From assembly GCA_037443085.1 (NCBI GenBank), contig JBBIPA010000028.1:1-26586 (forward strand): a stretch of 26,586 nt of DNA, read 5' to 3'. Shown one piece after another: positions 8,601 to 15,277 of the stretch (the first letter of the stretch is position 1; each line of letters begins with the position of its first letter). The notes under the pieces were generated by a model. The model saw only the letters and a program-made list of their open reading frames with translations, was not told the DNA's origin and did no database searches. Position numbers and translations under genes: made by a program. The DNA comes from JBBIPA01 sp037443085. Its GTDB lineage: Bacteria > Chloroflexota > Dehalococcoidia > GIF9 > UBA5629.

Positions 8601-9176
8601 AGCGTAGCTATCGGGGCAGTGCTGGTGGACATAGAAGGGTTGAGTAAAAAAGCTTCTTCCCAGCTAAGAGAACCTTCTATAAGCGGGCTTCTGGGCAGGA
8701 TTATAGCCAGAACCAGCAGTGCTGGGTTTTTTGGTAGTCCAGATACCAATCTCCTGCATGGCGTCACCATTAAAGAAACGGCTGGTATATTTTTACTACC
8801 CTCTGATATGGGCGGGTCATCTGGTGAGCAAATATTACGAGGGTTGGCAGCAGCATCCCGTGTTTCTACTTATCTGGAGCAATTGAGCATCAAACCTCGT
8901 GATCTGGCAGTAAATATAGAGCGTAAACTATGCCGTGGTTGTGGAGATTGCGCCGCCCTTTGTTCCTTTATCGAAATGAAAAAGGCTGATAACGGTATCG
9001 AGTACGCTTTTATTGATAAAGCTCTGTGTCTGGGGTGTGGAACATGTATCGTTGCCTGCCCTACTGGCGCTATAACCCAGCCACTCCAGAGTGATAAGCA
9101 AATCATTGCTACTTTGTGTTCTATACTTGGCCCAGAACAGGTACTGAGCGAGGTTAGTAGGCAAGTTGAATCCTGA
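5625..9176 (+). CDS. HdrA-like/GltD-like fusion iron-sulfur flavoprotein, 1183 aa
   Basis: A multidomain redox protein. Residues 15-110: an HdrA-type Rossmann half with a weak glycine motif (GNSIAA). 116-126: one 4Fe-4S motif (C116, C119, C122, C126) where HdrA has its inserted ferredoxin, then PSAYVID as in HdrA. 163-590: a complete GltD/NfnB-like module with an N-terminal Fe-S domain (C168, C172, C211, C215, C219), FAD motif GSGPAG (264-269), NAD(P) motif GGGNAA (395-400) and a following YRR pair favouring NADPH. 633-649: six cysteines. 755-880: an HdrA N-terminal-type domain with a cysteine-rich block (822-834). 912-1090: a second Rossmann fold, GGGLAN, with no ferredoxin insert. 1103-1145: two 4Fe-4S motifs. 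It likely passes electrons between NAD(P)H and Hdr partners. The start overlaps korC by 44 bases; a second ATG at 5637 is possible. The domain order is unlike ordinary HdrA. Confidence 0.88.
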   Translation: MESRMAGKSKTGATKGAAIIGNSIAAVQAALTLAQMGVEVKLITNSPSLGCDGIISGVSNTSPQDKRFILPLLLQALKHPLVTLYTRAKVESIVGNGSDFRLNLVQMPRYINEELCTSCGSCQAECSARITTIVEGHKIEHTAIHTPLLKSRAVPSAYVIDKNGLAPCQVACPLGINVQGFISLLANDKTDKALGLINESAPLAGILGRVCKHPCEDSCNRSKVDAPVFVRALHRYAADNAPGGTVYKHKLPPKSREEKIAIVGSGPAGLTAAWELTRRGYSPVVFESHSVIGGMLATGIPRFRLPREVREREIEAITKLGVNIRTGITVGRDVTFVYLKERGYKAFFLAIGTQQNNKLNVPGEELDGVVDCMSLLLTLNLKVDTFVGSKIVIVGGGNAAIDCARVALRSGAPKVTIVYRRTRAEMPADPEEVTEAIHEGVNIEYQVIPIEILGNGLSVTGVRCQKARLADEIMENGQQKPEPIAGTDFIIDADHVVVAVGQSSNASQLDIDGLKIEARTGVVKVNPLTLETSVPGVFAGGDCITGPNNVVDAMAAGLRAAESIDRYLRGNHLEAGRSLEPPKTAEVALGAVEMSHYKRAIMPVIKLHKRLTSLEETTTGLTAQVAHRESHRCLNCALCSRCMECVAACDLKAVFHDDVDKRSELRAQAVLKFVNADLEVDSPNDNGVLKLVDGVQLISPDINGDLATQLAQAMAVALETAIAIKPRRAKKKHVVQSEVPPFQSELLSKQAVKSRRIGVFLCRCGDSISSVIDFEAIARDLSGLSRVTFIHEISQACTEAGAKQLAAKVDAQRLDNVVLAACRCCNVEQICYSCTDRRSLCLKYMNKHLISHRNTFMEFVNIREQCAWVHKDRPRDATIKATRMISSGVSRALAASTVLLPEQPVLERVLIVGGGLANLAAARALTTRGHHVELIATHKAGRGREEEDTLIREILGQLRKKNVAIRPWPDALRLIGSPGNYIADFHYVSQAESVAIGAVLVDIEGLSKKASSQLREPSISGLLGRIIARTSSAGFFGSPDTNLLHGVTIKETAGIFLLPSDMGGSSGEQILRGLAAASRVSTYLEQLSIKPRDLAVNIERKLCRGCGDCAALCSFIEMKKADNGIEYAFIDKALCLGCGTCIVACPTGAITQPLQSDKQIIATLCSILGPEQVLSEVSRQVES

Positions 9177-9597
9177 GATTTTGGTTTTTAGCTGTAATTG
9201 GGATGGATGGAGCTGCATTGAATCAGCAGTGAGCTCTGGGTTGAGTTATCCTCCCTCGGTAAAAATTGTCAGAGTTGGTTGTTTGTCCAGAATTCATGCT
9301 GGGCTGATACTGAAGGCTTTGGATCTGGGTGCTGGTGGAGTGATGCTTCTGGGCTGTGAACAGGGAAGATGTCATTTTGGTAGCAATAGCGATTGCGTGA
9401 CTCCCGAGTATGAAAAGGCTCAGGATATTCTGGAGTTACTGGGAATGGATAAAAGCAGGCTAACTTTGCTCCGACTTCCTGCCTTTGAGGGACACAAATT
9501 TGTTACGAAAGTGGCGAAATTGATTAAAGAGGTTAAACAGCTCTCGACTTCTGGCAGTCCGAAGGAGGTTGGTGGTGAATCCGTTTCACTCCAGTAG
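9166..9597 (+). CDS. mvhD: MvhD-like 2Fe-2S electron-transfer subunit
   Basis: A 143-residue stand-alone relative of the methyl-viologen-reducing hydrogenase delta subunit, which in known complexes carries a 2Fe-2S cluster between an electron-input enzyme and HdrA. The pattern CNW near residue 10, RVGCLSR (C39) and GCEQGRCHF (C64, C69) identifies the family. The first motif is altered: instead of CNWCSY it reads CNWDGWSC, putting the second cysteine at 17 instead of 13. An extra cysteine lies at 77. The start is TTG, 11 bases inside the preceding gene and preceded by AGTAGG, which suggests coupled translation and a partnership with the HdrA/GltD fusion. The C-terminal 20 residues are Ser/Gly-rich and probably disordered. 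Confidence 0.87.
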   Translation: MNPEILVFSCNWDGWSCIESAVSSGLSYPPSVKIVRVGCLSRIHAGLILKALDLGAGGVMLLGCEQGRCHFGSNSDCVTPEYEKAQDILELLGMDKSRLTLLRLPAFEGHKFVTKVAKLIKEVKQLSTSGSPKEVGGESVSLQ

Positions 9598-9617
9598 CTT
9601 GAATTGGTTTTAGGACT

Positions 9618-10796
9618 ATGTTGAAAGAAGTGAATAAGCAGTTTTTTGATTTACAGAGCGTCGTCAACGAGACGAAGATACGGCTTTGTCTGGATTGTGG
9701 GAAATGTACTGTGGTTTGCCCTGTGGCTCGATATGACCCGGGCTTTAATCCCCGTCTAATAGTTCAGGACGCATTGAAGCGAAATAGTCATGGGCCGGTT
9801 GATGAGAACATCTGGTACTGTATTGGCTGTAACATGTGTATGGAGCGCTGCAACTATAACGTGAAGTTTACCGATTTCATCAGGTTTATGAGGTACAACG
9901 CACTGTCACAAGGTACTGAAGTCAAATGTAATCATAGCGGAATACCCCATGCCACCATGCATATGATGGCCAACAGAGATATCAAGCAGCATCGTCTGAA
10001 ATGGATTCCAGCTGATATCATGGTCAAAGAGCAATGCCAAACAGCTTTTTTTGTAGGCTGTGCCCCTTATTTTGATGTGATATTTAATGACCTTAATGTG
10101 AAAACTGTCGAGGGAACCAAGGGCACGTTGCGGTTGCTTAACCATGCTGACATACCTTTTACCCTACTTCACAATGAGCGTTGCTGCGGGCGTGATTTAC
10201 TGTTACTGGGCGATACGGAGGAATTTCTGGCACTCGCCCAGGCTAATTTGGACGAGTTTAGTGCTAAAGGGATAAAAGAAATTATTACCAATTGCCCTGA
10301 GTGTTACTATACTCTCAAGGTGGGCTACCCCCGATTTTTAAAGAATTGGAATATCGTAGTGAGACATGCCACTGAACTGCTGACTCCGCTTACTGAGAAT
10401 GGTCAGCTAGTTTTAGGTAAACTATCGCGAAAGGTAACTTATCATGATCCCTGTGCCCTTGGTAGGTATTCCAGGATATTCAAGCAGCCAAGAGGCATTC
10501 TGGATTCAATCAAAGGGTTGGAAGTAGTGGAGATGACTGATAATCGAGAGAAGGCATTATGCTGTGGCGCTAATCCATGGGCATACTGCGGATTGGTAAA
10601 TAAACAGATACAGAAGGAACGGCTGGCACAGGCGAAAGCCACTGGGGCAGATATCTTAGTGACTGGTTGCCCCAAGTGCCAGATACACCTCACTTGTGCT
10701 CAGAAGAATTTTGAAGATGGTGACGTTTGCCGGATTGAAATTCAAGATTTGTTCCACCTGGCAGCGCAATCGTTATCGCCACAGGAGGAAAACTAG
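9618..10796 (+). CDS. HdrC-HdrB fusion, heterodisulfide reductase-type catalytic subunit
   Basis: A 392-residue fusion equivalent to HdrC plus HdrB (the arrangement also found in HdrD). The HdrC part carries two 4Fe-4S motifs: C24, C27, C30, C34-Pro and C68, C71, C74, C78. The HdrB part has two CCG domains, each complete: C148, C189-C190, C226-x2-C229, and C279, C315-C316, C351-x2-C354, matching the spacing of the family motif that binds two non-cubane 4Fe-4S clusters and cleaves disulfides in methanogen HdrB. A bacterium would not normally have the CoM-CoB heterodisulfide, so the real substrate is unknown. No membrane segments, so it is soluble. It starts 20 bases after mvhD and ends flush against the next gene. 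Confidence 0.92.
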   Translation: MLKEVNKQFFDLQSVVNETKIRLCLDCGKCTVVCPVARYDPGFNPRLIVQDALKRNSHGPVDENIWYCIGCNMCMERCNYNVKFTDFIRFMRYNALSQGTEVKCNHSGIPHATMHMMANRDIKQHRLKWIPADIMVKEQCQTAFFVGCAPYFDVIFNDLNVKTVEGTKGTLRLLNHADIPFTLLHNERCCGRDLLLLGDTEEFLALAQANLDEFSAKGIKEIITNCPECYYTLKVGYPRFLKNWNIVVRHATELLTPLTENGQLVLGKLSRKVTYHDPCALGRYSRIFKQPRGILDSIKGLEVVEMTDNREKALCCGANPWAYCGLVNKQIQKERLAQAKATGADILVTGCPKCQIHLTCAQKNFEDGDVCRIEIQDLFHLAAQSLSPQEEN

Positions 10797-13241
10797 GTGA
10801 CACAGGATGAACTCAGAATAGGTGTTTTTGTCTGCGAATGCGGGCTCAATATAGCTGGCTCGGTGGATTGTGAGGAAGTGAGAAAGTATGCGGAGAAACT
10901 GCCCGGGGTGGTGGTATCCGTCCGTAATAAATATACCTGTGCTGACCCCGGTCAGGAGGAAATAAAGAAACATATTCGCGAGTACAGCCTTAACCGAGTA
11001 GTAGTGGCTTCCTGTACCCCCAGAATGCATGAGCCCACCTTTCGTGCTTGTGTTGCTCAGTCTGGCTTGAATCCCTATCTCATGGAGATGGCTAGTTTAA
11101 GGGAGCAGTGCAGTTGGGTGCATTTGCATGATCGGCAGGCGGCGACGGATAAGGCAAAGGATATTGTCAAAATAGCCGTGGCCAAGGCAAGGCTACTGCA
11201 ACCATTCGAGGACACTAAGATACCGATTACTGATGCAGCTCTGGTGATAGGGGGTGGGGTGGCAGGTATCCAGGCGGCGCTGGACCTGGCCGATGCCGGG
11301 CACCAGGTTTATCTGGTGGAGAAGCAACCGTCTATAGGTGGTATCATGGCTCAACTGGATAAGACTTTTCCCACAATGGACTGCTCCATATGTGTTCTGG
11401 GGCCGAAAATGATGGATGTGGGGCGTCATCCCCGGATAAAGCTGCTGTCCCATAGCGAGGTGGAGCAAATATCAGGATATGTGGGTAATTTTAAGGTGAA
11501 GGTAAGAAAGAAGGCTCGCTATGTGGACGAAGCATTGTGTAATTCCTGTGGGCGCTGTGCTGATGTTTGTCCTGTAGTAGTGCCTGACGAGTTTCAGTCT
11601 GGCTTCTCTTCCCGCAAGGCTGCCCACATCGCCTTTCCACAGGCGGTGCCGTCAGCTTATATTATCGATATGAAGAATTGTCTGGGCAACAATCCAATAA
11701 CCTGCGGCAAATGTGTTGCTGTCTGCGAGAAGAAGTGTATCGATTTGAATATGCATGATGAGATGATAGAACTTAATGTAGGCGTGGTCATCGCCGCCAC
11801 TGGCATGGGGATATATGACCCATCTGTCCTAGACGAATATGGTTACACTCGTTTTGAGAATGTGATTACTACCATGGAGTTTGAAAGGCTTATCTGTGGT
11901 GGTGGACCTACAGAGGGTATGCTGGTGCGTCCATCTGACCGTAAAATCCCCAAACGCATCGGTTTCATCCAGTGCATTGGCTCCCGAACTGAAAACCGAG
12001 GCAATCCCTATTGCTCTAATGTGTGTTGCATGAACACTATCAAGGATACTCTGTTGATACATGAGCACTATTCTGATACCGAGATGTATGTGTTCTATAT
12101 GGATATTCGCGCTTACGGTAAAGGCTTTGAAGACCTGTACCGACGTTCCAAAGAGACAGGCGTATGTTACATCCGAGGAATGCCTGGTGAAATAACCGAG
12201 GACCCGAAAACGAAGAATCTCAAGGTCAGGGTAGAGAATACCACCACGTCTAAAGTTGGGGAATATGAACTTGATATGGTGGTGCTGTCAGTAGGATTAC
12301 AGCCCGGCGATGACCTGAAGCGTATCACCAGTTTAATCAACATCTCTCAAACTGCTGATGGATTCTTCATGGAGGCGCATCCCAAGTTACGGCCTGTAGA
12401 TGCGCCTACACCAGGTATATTCTTCGCTGGTTCTGCCGAAGCTCCCAAGGATATCAAAGACAGTGTTACCCAGGCTGGAGCTGCTGTGGCTAGAAGCTCG
12501 ATTTTACTGAGTGCAGGCACGGTTCATGGCGATGCTATAAAAGCAGTGGTAAATGTGGAGGAATGTACTTCTTGCGGCGTTTGTGCCAAGGTATGTCCCT
12601 ACGGAGCCATAGAGGTGGATGTAAAGGCGAAGGGCAAAGCACATGTGATTACAGCGGCGTGTGCTGGCTGTGGTGCTTGTGCTGCGGAATGTCGGTTTGA
12701 TGCTATCACTATTCAGCATTTCCATGATGAGCAGATCCTGGCACAGGTAAGTGCGGCACTGGCGGAAGAGCCTGCGAAGAAGATTATCACCTTTTTGTGT
12801 AACTGGTGTAGCTATGCTGCTGGCGACCTAACTGGTGTGTCCAGGATGCAGTATCCACCCAATAACAGGTTCATTCGGGTGATGTGCAGTGCCCGAGTCA
12901 GTGAGAAATTCATCTGGCAGGCTTTCAGACTGGGAGCACCTGTAGTCTTGTTATCAGGGTGCCACATTGGTGATTGCCATTATATCAATGCCAATCACTG
13001 GACCTTTAAGCGCGCTGATAAAATGTGGAAGCGTATGGATAAGCTGGGCATCAGACCTGAGCGCCTGCAACTTGAGTGGATAAGTGCCGCCGAGGGTCCC
13101 AGATTTGCTCAAATCATGCGAGACTTGGAAGAAATGAGACAGAAGGTAACTGATAAGGAAATAGAACAGACTAAAAAAGTGCTGGCCGCTGAGGTGTTGC
13201 CGCAGCCGGCTGATGCCGACGAAGCGCGCATAGTGACATAA
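10797..13241 (+). CDS. hdrA: HdrA with fused C-terminal MvhD domain
   Basis: An 814-residue flavin and iron-sulfur protein, the presumed bifurcating subunit. Order: an N-terminal domain with C13/C15 and the conserved SCTPRMHE and REQCSWVH blocks, FAD motif GGGVAG (152-157), MDCSIC (194-199) as in typical HdrA, the inserted ferredoxin (C248, C251, C254, C258 and C303, C306, C310 with C314 nearby), the rest of the thioredoxin-reductase-like fold, a C-terminal ferredoxin (C590-C600 and C622-C632), then an MvhD domain from about 660 with CNWC (668-671) and GCHIGDCHY. HdrA-MvhD fusions are known in anaerobes; QmoB has a similar plan, but its membrane partner QmoC is absent here. The start is GTG directly after the preceding stop codon, so translation is probably coupled. 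Confidence 0.93.
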   Translation: MTQDELRIGVFVCECGLNIAGSVDCEEVRKYAEKLPGVVVSVRNKYTCADPGQEEIKKHIREYSLNRVVVASCTPRMHEPTFRACVAQSGLNPYLMEMASLREQCSWVHLHDRQAATDKAKDIVKIAVAKARLLQPFEDTKIPITDAALVIGGGVAGIQAALDLADAGHQVYLVEKQPSIGGIMAQLDKTFPTMDCSICVLGPKMMDVGRHPRIKLLSHSEVEQISGYVGNFKVKVRKKARYVDEALCNSCGRCADVCPVVVPDEFQSGFSSRKAAHIAFPQAVPSAYIIDMKNCLGNNPITCGKCVAVCEKKCIDLNMHDEMIELNVGVVIAATGMGIYDPSVLDEYGYTRFENVITTMEFERLICGGGPTEGMLVRPSDRKIPKRIGFIQCIGSRTENRGNPYCSNVCCMNTIKDTLLIHEHYSDTEMYVFYMDIRAYGKGFEDLYRRSKETGVCYIRGMPGEITEDPKTKNLKVRVENTTTSKVGEYELDMVVLSVGLQPGDDLKRITSLINISQTADGFFMEAHPKLRPVDAPTPGIFFAGSAEAPKDIKDSVTQAGAAVARSSILLSAGTVHGDAIKAVVNVEECTSCGVCAKVCPYGAIEVDVKAKGKAHVITAACAGCGACAAECRFDAITIQHFHDEQILAQVSAALAEEPAKKIITFLCNWCSYAAGDLTGVSRMQYPPNNRFIRVMCSARVSEKFIWQAFRLGAPVVLLSGCHIGDCHYINANHWTFKRADKMWKRMDKLGIRPERLQLEWISAAEGPRFAQIMRDLEEMRQKVTDKEIEQTKKVLAAEVLPQPADADEARIVT

Positions 13242-13261
13242 CTTTTTAGGGAGCAAGTAAA

Positions 13262-13396
13262 TTGGACGAGTCTTTGAAATGTTTACATTGTGGGCATGAA
13301 TACAAGATGTCAGTAGACTCCAAACATGAAATCAGGGAAAGGGTCTGCCCTAAATGCAAATCGAATAGCGTCCGCAAGCTTTCTCCTGAGAGCTAG
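13262..13396 (+). CDS. Tiny zinc-ribbon protein, 44 aa, last gene of the kor-hdr operon
   Basis: A short frame with TTG start and TAG stop. The product has one zinc-ribbon: C-x2-C at residues 7 and 10 and C-x2-C at 29 and 32, separated by 18 residues, with polar sequence in between. A good ribosome site (AGGGAGC at 13248-13254) precedes the start, and the gene begins only 20 bases after the stop of hdrA, so it is very likely co-translated with the operon. It resembles FmdB-like or other small zinc-ribbon proteins, whose roles are mostly unknown. It might help cluster or metal insertion, or act as a regulator; neither can be shown from the sequence. Confidence 0.7.
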   Translation: MDESLKCLHCGHEYKMSVDSKHEIRERVCPKCKSNSVRKLSPES

Positions 13397-13539
13397 ACCG
13401 CCCCATATGTGCTTGCGATGCAACTTTATCCCACCGTTACAAAACTATTTCTGATTTCACTCCCAGCAAGTTTCATTCGAACAGGATTATGTGGACAGGC
13501 TGTGTTTTTTATTGTCCCTGGTTGCTTTGAAATTTACCT

Positions 13540-15060
13540 TTAGCCTGATTTCATCACTGTCTTTACGCTGCTTGGTTTTTGTTGCTCCAGGGGCACATGG
13601 GTGAGGGGAAGATGCTCTTTGCGTCGAAAGAGCGAGTAGATGGCGAAACCGAGTGCAAGCCAGATAAAGCCAACCCAGCGACTGAAAGGCTGGGTAACAA
13701 TAACCGTTAGCCAAATAAGAAACGTGGCAACGAATCCCAGCATAGCAGTTATGGGAATTTCTTTGTTGCCCATTTTGATGTTAAGGCGCAGCTTGAAAGG
13801 TCGAGGCAGGTCGGCTTTCCTTACCCGTAGACCGATAATTGCGATGTGAGCGAAGGCAAAACAAAGTAGAGAGCCGAATACGTATAGACTACCCAGCTCG
13901 GCGAAGAAGGTGTTGGTGAAGAATCCTGGAACCAGTAGCAACAGGGCAATGAGGGAATAAAATATGATTGAGACATAAGGGGTTCGGAAGTGGTGATGTA
14001 CTTGCCCCAGGGTGTGAGGCATCTGCTGATGTTTGGACATATTAAAAGCAAGTCGGGAGATGCCCATCAGACCAGCATTAGTAGCTGTAAGCAGAATACT
14101 GGCTGCCAGTACAGCCACCAGTGGGGCAAAAATTGACTTCAATGTCTCTGAGGGTAGATTAGCGGCAATACCGGCTATGGGGTCTCTAGCCCAGCCGTTT
14201 ACTGGATCAGCCAATGTTTGAGGAGTCATTGCTGAAAGGGCCACTATGGAAATTCCAGCAAACAGGATAAGCACGACAAATATCATTATTACATAAGCTC
14301 TGGGGATTCTCTTGGCAGGTAGACGTGTCTCTTCTCCCAATTGTGATATCGTTTCCACGCCGGTAAAGCACAGGGCAGCAAGGGCGATGCCCAGAACCAT
14401 ATTCCCCGCTGTGGGCAGATTTCCTTCGCCAAACATGTTTTGAGTCAGGATCTCGGGGTGGGGTATGAGTATGAATATAATACCCAGCACTACCAGGCTA
14501 ATCTGGGTGGTGATATCTATGCCAATGAAAATGACGTTCATGCGGGATGATTCCTTGACGCCCAGAATATTAATAGTCATCAGGAAAAGGATAATTCCCA
14601 TGGACACTGCGGTACCGAATAGCGGTTCCTTCAATGCTGGCCAGAAGTGACTGAGATATGGTGGGATGGTATAAGACGATATTGCCATGGTCACGATGTA
14701 GCTTAACATCAGCGCCCAGCCGGAAATAAAACCAACCAGGTCATTGAAAGCATGCCTGGCAAAACTGGCTGAGCCTCCTGCTTCTGGTATCATAGCTCCG
14801 CCCTCAGCATAGGTCAGCGCATTGAAGACATAAATGATCCCCGCTATTGCAAGCGCGATGGGAGTTAATCCGATAGCTGCCAGAGCAACAACGCCCAGCC
14901 CGTAGTAGATTGACGAGCCTACATCTCCATAACCTGCACTGAATAACCCGGGGATGGTTAGAGTTCGCTTCAGACGATAGATGTTAAGGCGTCTGGGTCG
15001 GAAAAATTTATCGCCAAGTTTCGGCTTCCAGTTTGCGGACATATAGATAATCTGGGACAA
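13540..15060 (-). CDS. APC-superfamily amino-acid permease
   Basis: A 506-residue integral membrane transporter with about twelve hydrophobic helices and short polar loops, as in the amino acid-polyamine-organocation superfamily. The glycine-rich GDVGSSIYYGLG segment near residues 45-56 corresponds to the broken helix 1 that binds the substrate backbone, and EAGGSASFAR and TGVETISQLGEE further on are also family-like. The substrate is unknown. The start is TTG at 15060: a GGGA site lies 8 bases ahead, and the promoter TTGACA/GATTAT places the transcript start about 15 bases upstream. An ATG at 15042 is the alternative but has no ribosome site. The gene is transcribed alone, convergent with the kor-hdr operon, across a 143-base gap holding only a weak hairpin. 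Confidence 0.88.
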   Translation of the reverse strand: MSQIIYMSANWKPKLGDKFFRPRRLNIYRLKRTLTIPGLFSAGYGDVGSSIYYGLGVVALAAIGLTPIALAIAGIIYVFNALTYAEGGAMIPEAGGSASFARHAFNDLVGFISGWALMLSYIVTMAISSYTIPPYLSHFWPALKEPLFGTAVSMGIILFLMTINILGVKESSRMNVIFIGIDITTQISLVVLGIIFILIPHPEILTQNMFGEGNLPTAGNMVLGIALAALCFTGVETISQLGEETRLPAKRIPRAYVIMIFVVLILFAGISIVALSAMTPQTLADPVNGWARDPIAGIAANLPSETLKSIFAPLVAVLAASILLTATNAGLMGISRLAFNMSKHQQMPHTLGQVHHHFRTPYVSIIFYSLIALLLLVPGFFTNTFFAELGSLYVFGSLLCFAFAHIAIIGLRVRKADLPRPFKLRLNIKMGNKEIPITAMLGFVATFLIWLTVIVTQPFSRWVGFIWLALGFAIYSLFRRKEHLPLTHVPLEQQKPSSVKTVMKSG

Positions 15061-15082
15061 TAAGCTATCCCGGTGGGCTGTA

Positions 15083-15111
15083 ATAATCGCTCAAATGTTT
15101 TTGGTTGTCAA
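15083..15111 (-). promoter_or_regulatory. Sigma70-type promoter of the permease
   Basis: On the minus strand a perfect TTGACA (15111-15106), 17 bp, then GATTAT (15088-15083). The predicted start near 15076 leaves a leader of about 15 bases that just includes the GGGA ribosome site of the TTG start. Confidence 0.55.
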
Positions 15112-15130
15112 GTGGTAAATTGTCAGTGGG

Positions 15131-15186
15131 ATATCCGTGGTGTGGATATATTTCTGAGCGGAGCTTTTTAGATACCGAAACGTATC
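15131..15186. promoter_or_regulatory. Two inverted repeats between divergent promoters
   Basis: ATATCC (15131-15136) and GGATAT (15144-15149) form a 6-bp dyad with a 7-base centre, and GATAC (15171-15175) and GTATC (15182-15186) a 5-bp dyad with a 6-base centre. Both lie between the permease promoter and the promoters of the zinc-ribbon gene; the second ends 6 bases before a -35 box. They are operator candidates, with no direct proof. Confidence 0.25.
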
Positions 15187-15192
15187 GGGGTG

Positions 15193-15242
15193 TTTACATT
15201 CCAGGTGATATATTTGATAATATGGTATATTATTGACATAAT
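15193..15242 (+). promoter_or_regulatory. Tandem sigma70-type promoters for the zinc-ribbon membrane protein
   Basis: Two overlapping candidates with ideal spacing: TTTACA (15193-15198), 17 bp, GATAAT (15216-15221); and TTGATA (15214-15219), 17 bp, CATAAT (15237-15242). The surrounding DNA is markedly A+T-rich. The downstream one would give a leader of about 29 bases carrying AAAGGAG at 15265-15271. Confidence 0.5.
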
Positions 15243-15277
15243 AAGCTTATAATCGATGTAACACAAAGGAGAAATGA

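Noticed and set aside
10797..13241. QmoB of a sulfate-reduction Qmo complex
   Set aside because: The HdrA-MvhD plan is similar, but there is no QmoC membrane subunit and no aprAB or sat; the partner is a soluble HdrC/HdrB fusion with full CCG motifs.
13493..13517. Terminator for the kor-hdr operon: GGACA and TGTCC arms with a T6 run
   Set aside because: The stem is only 5 bp and the T-run lies inside the loop, not after the hairpin.
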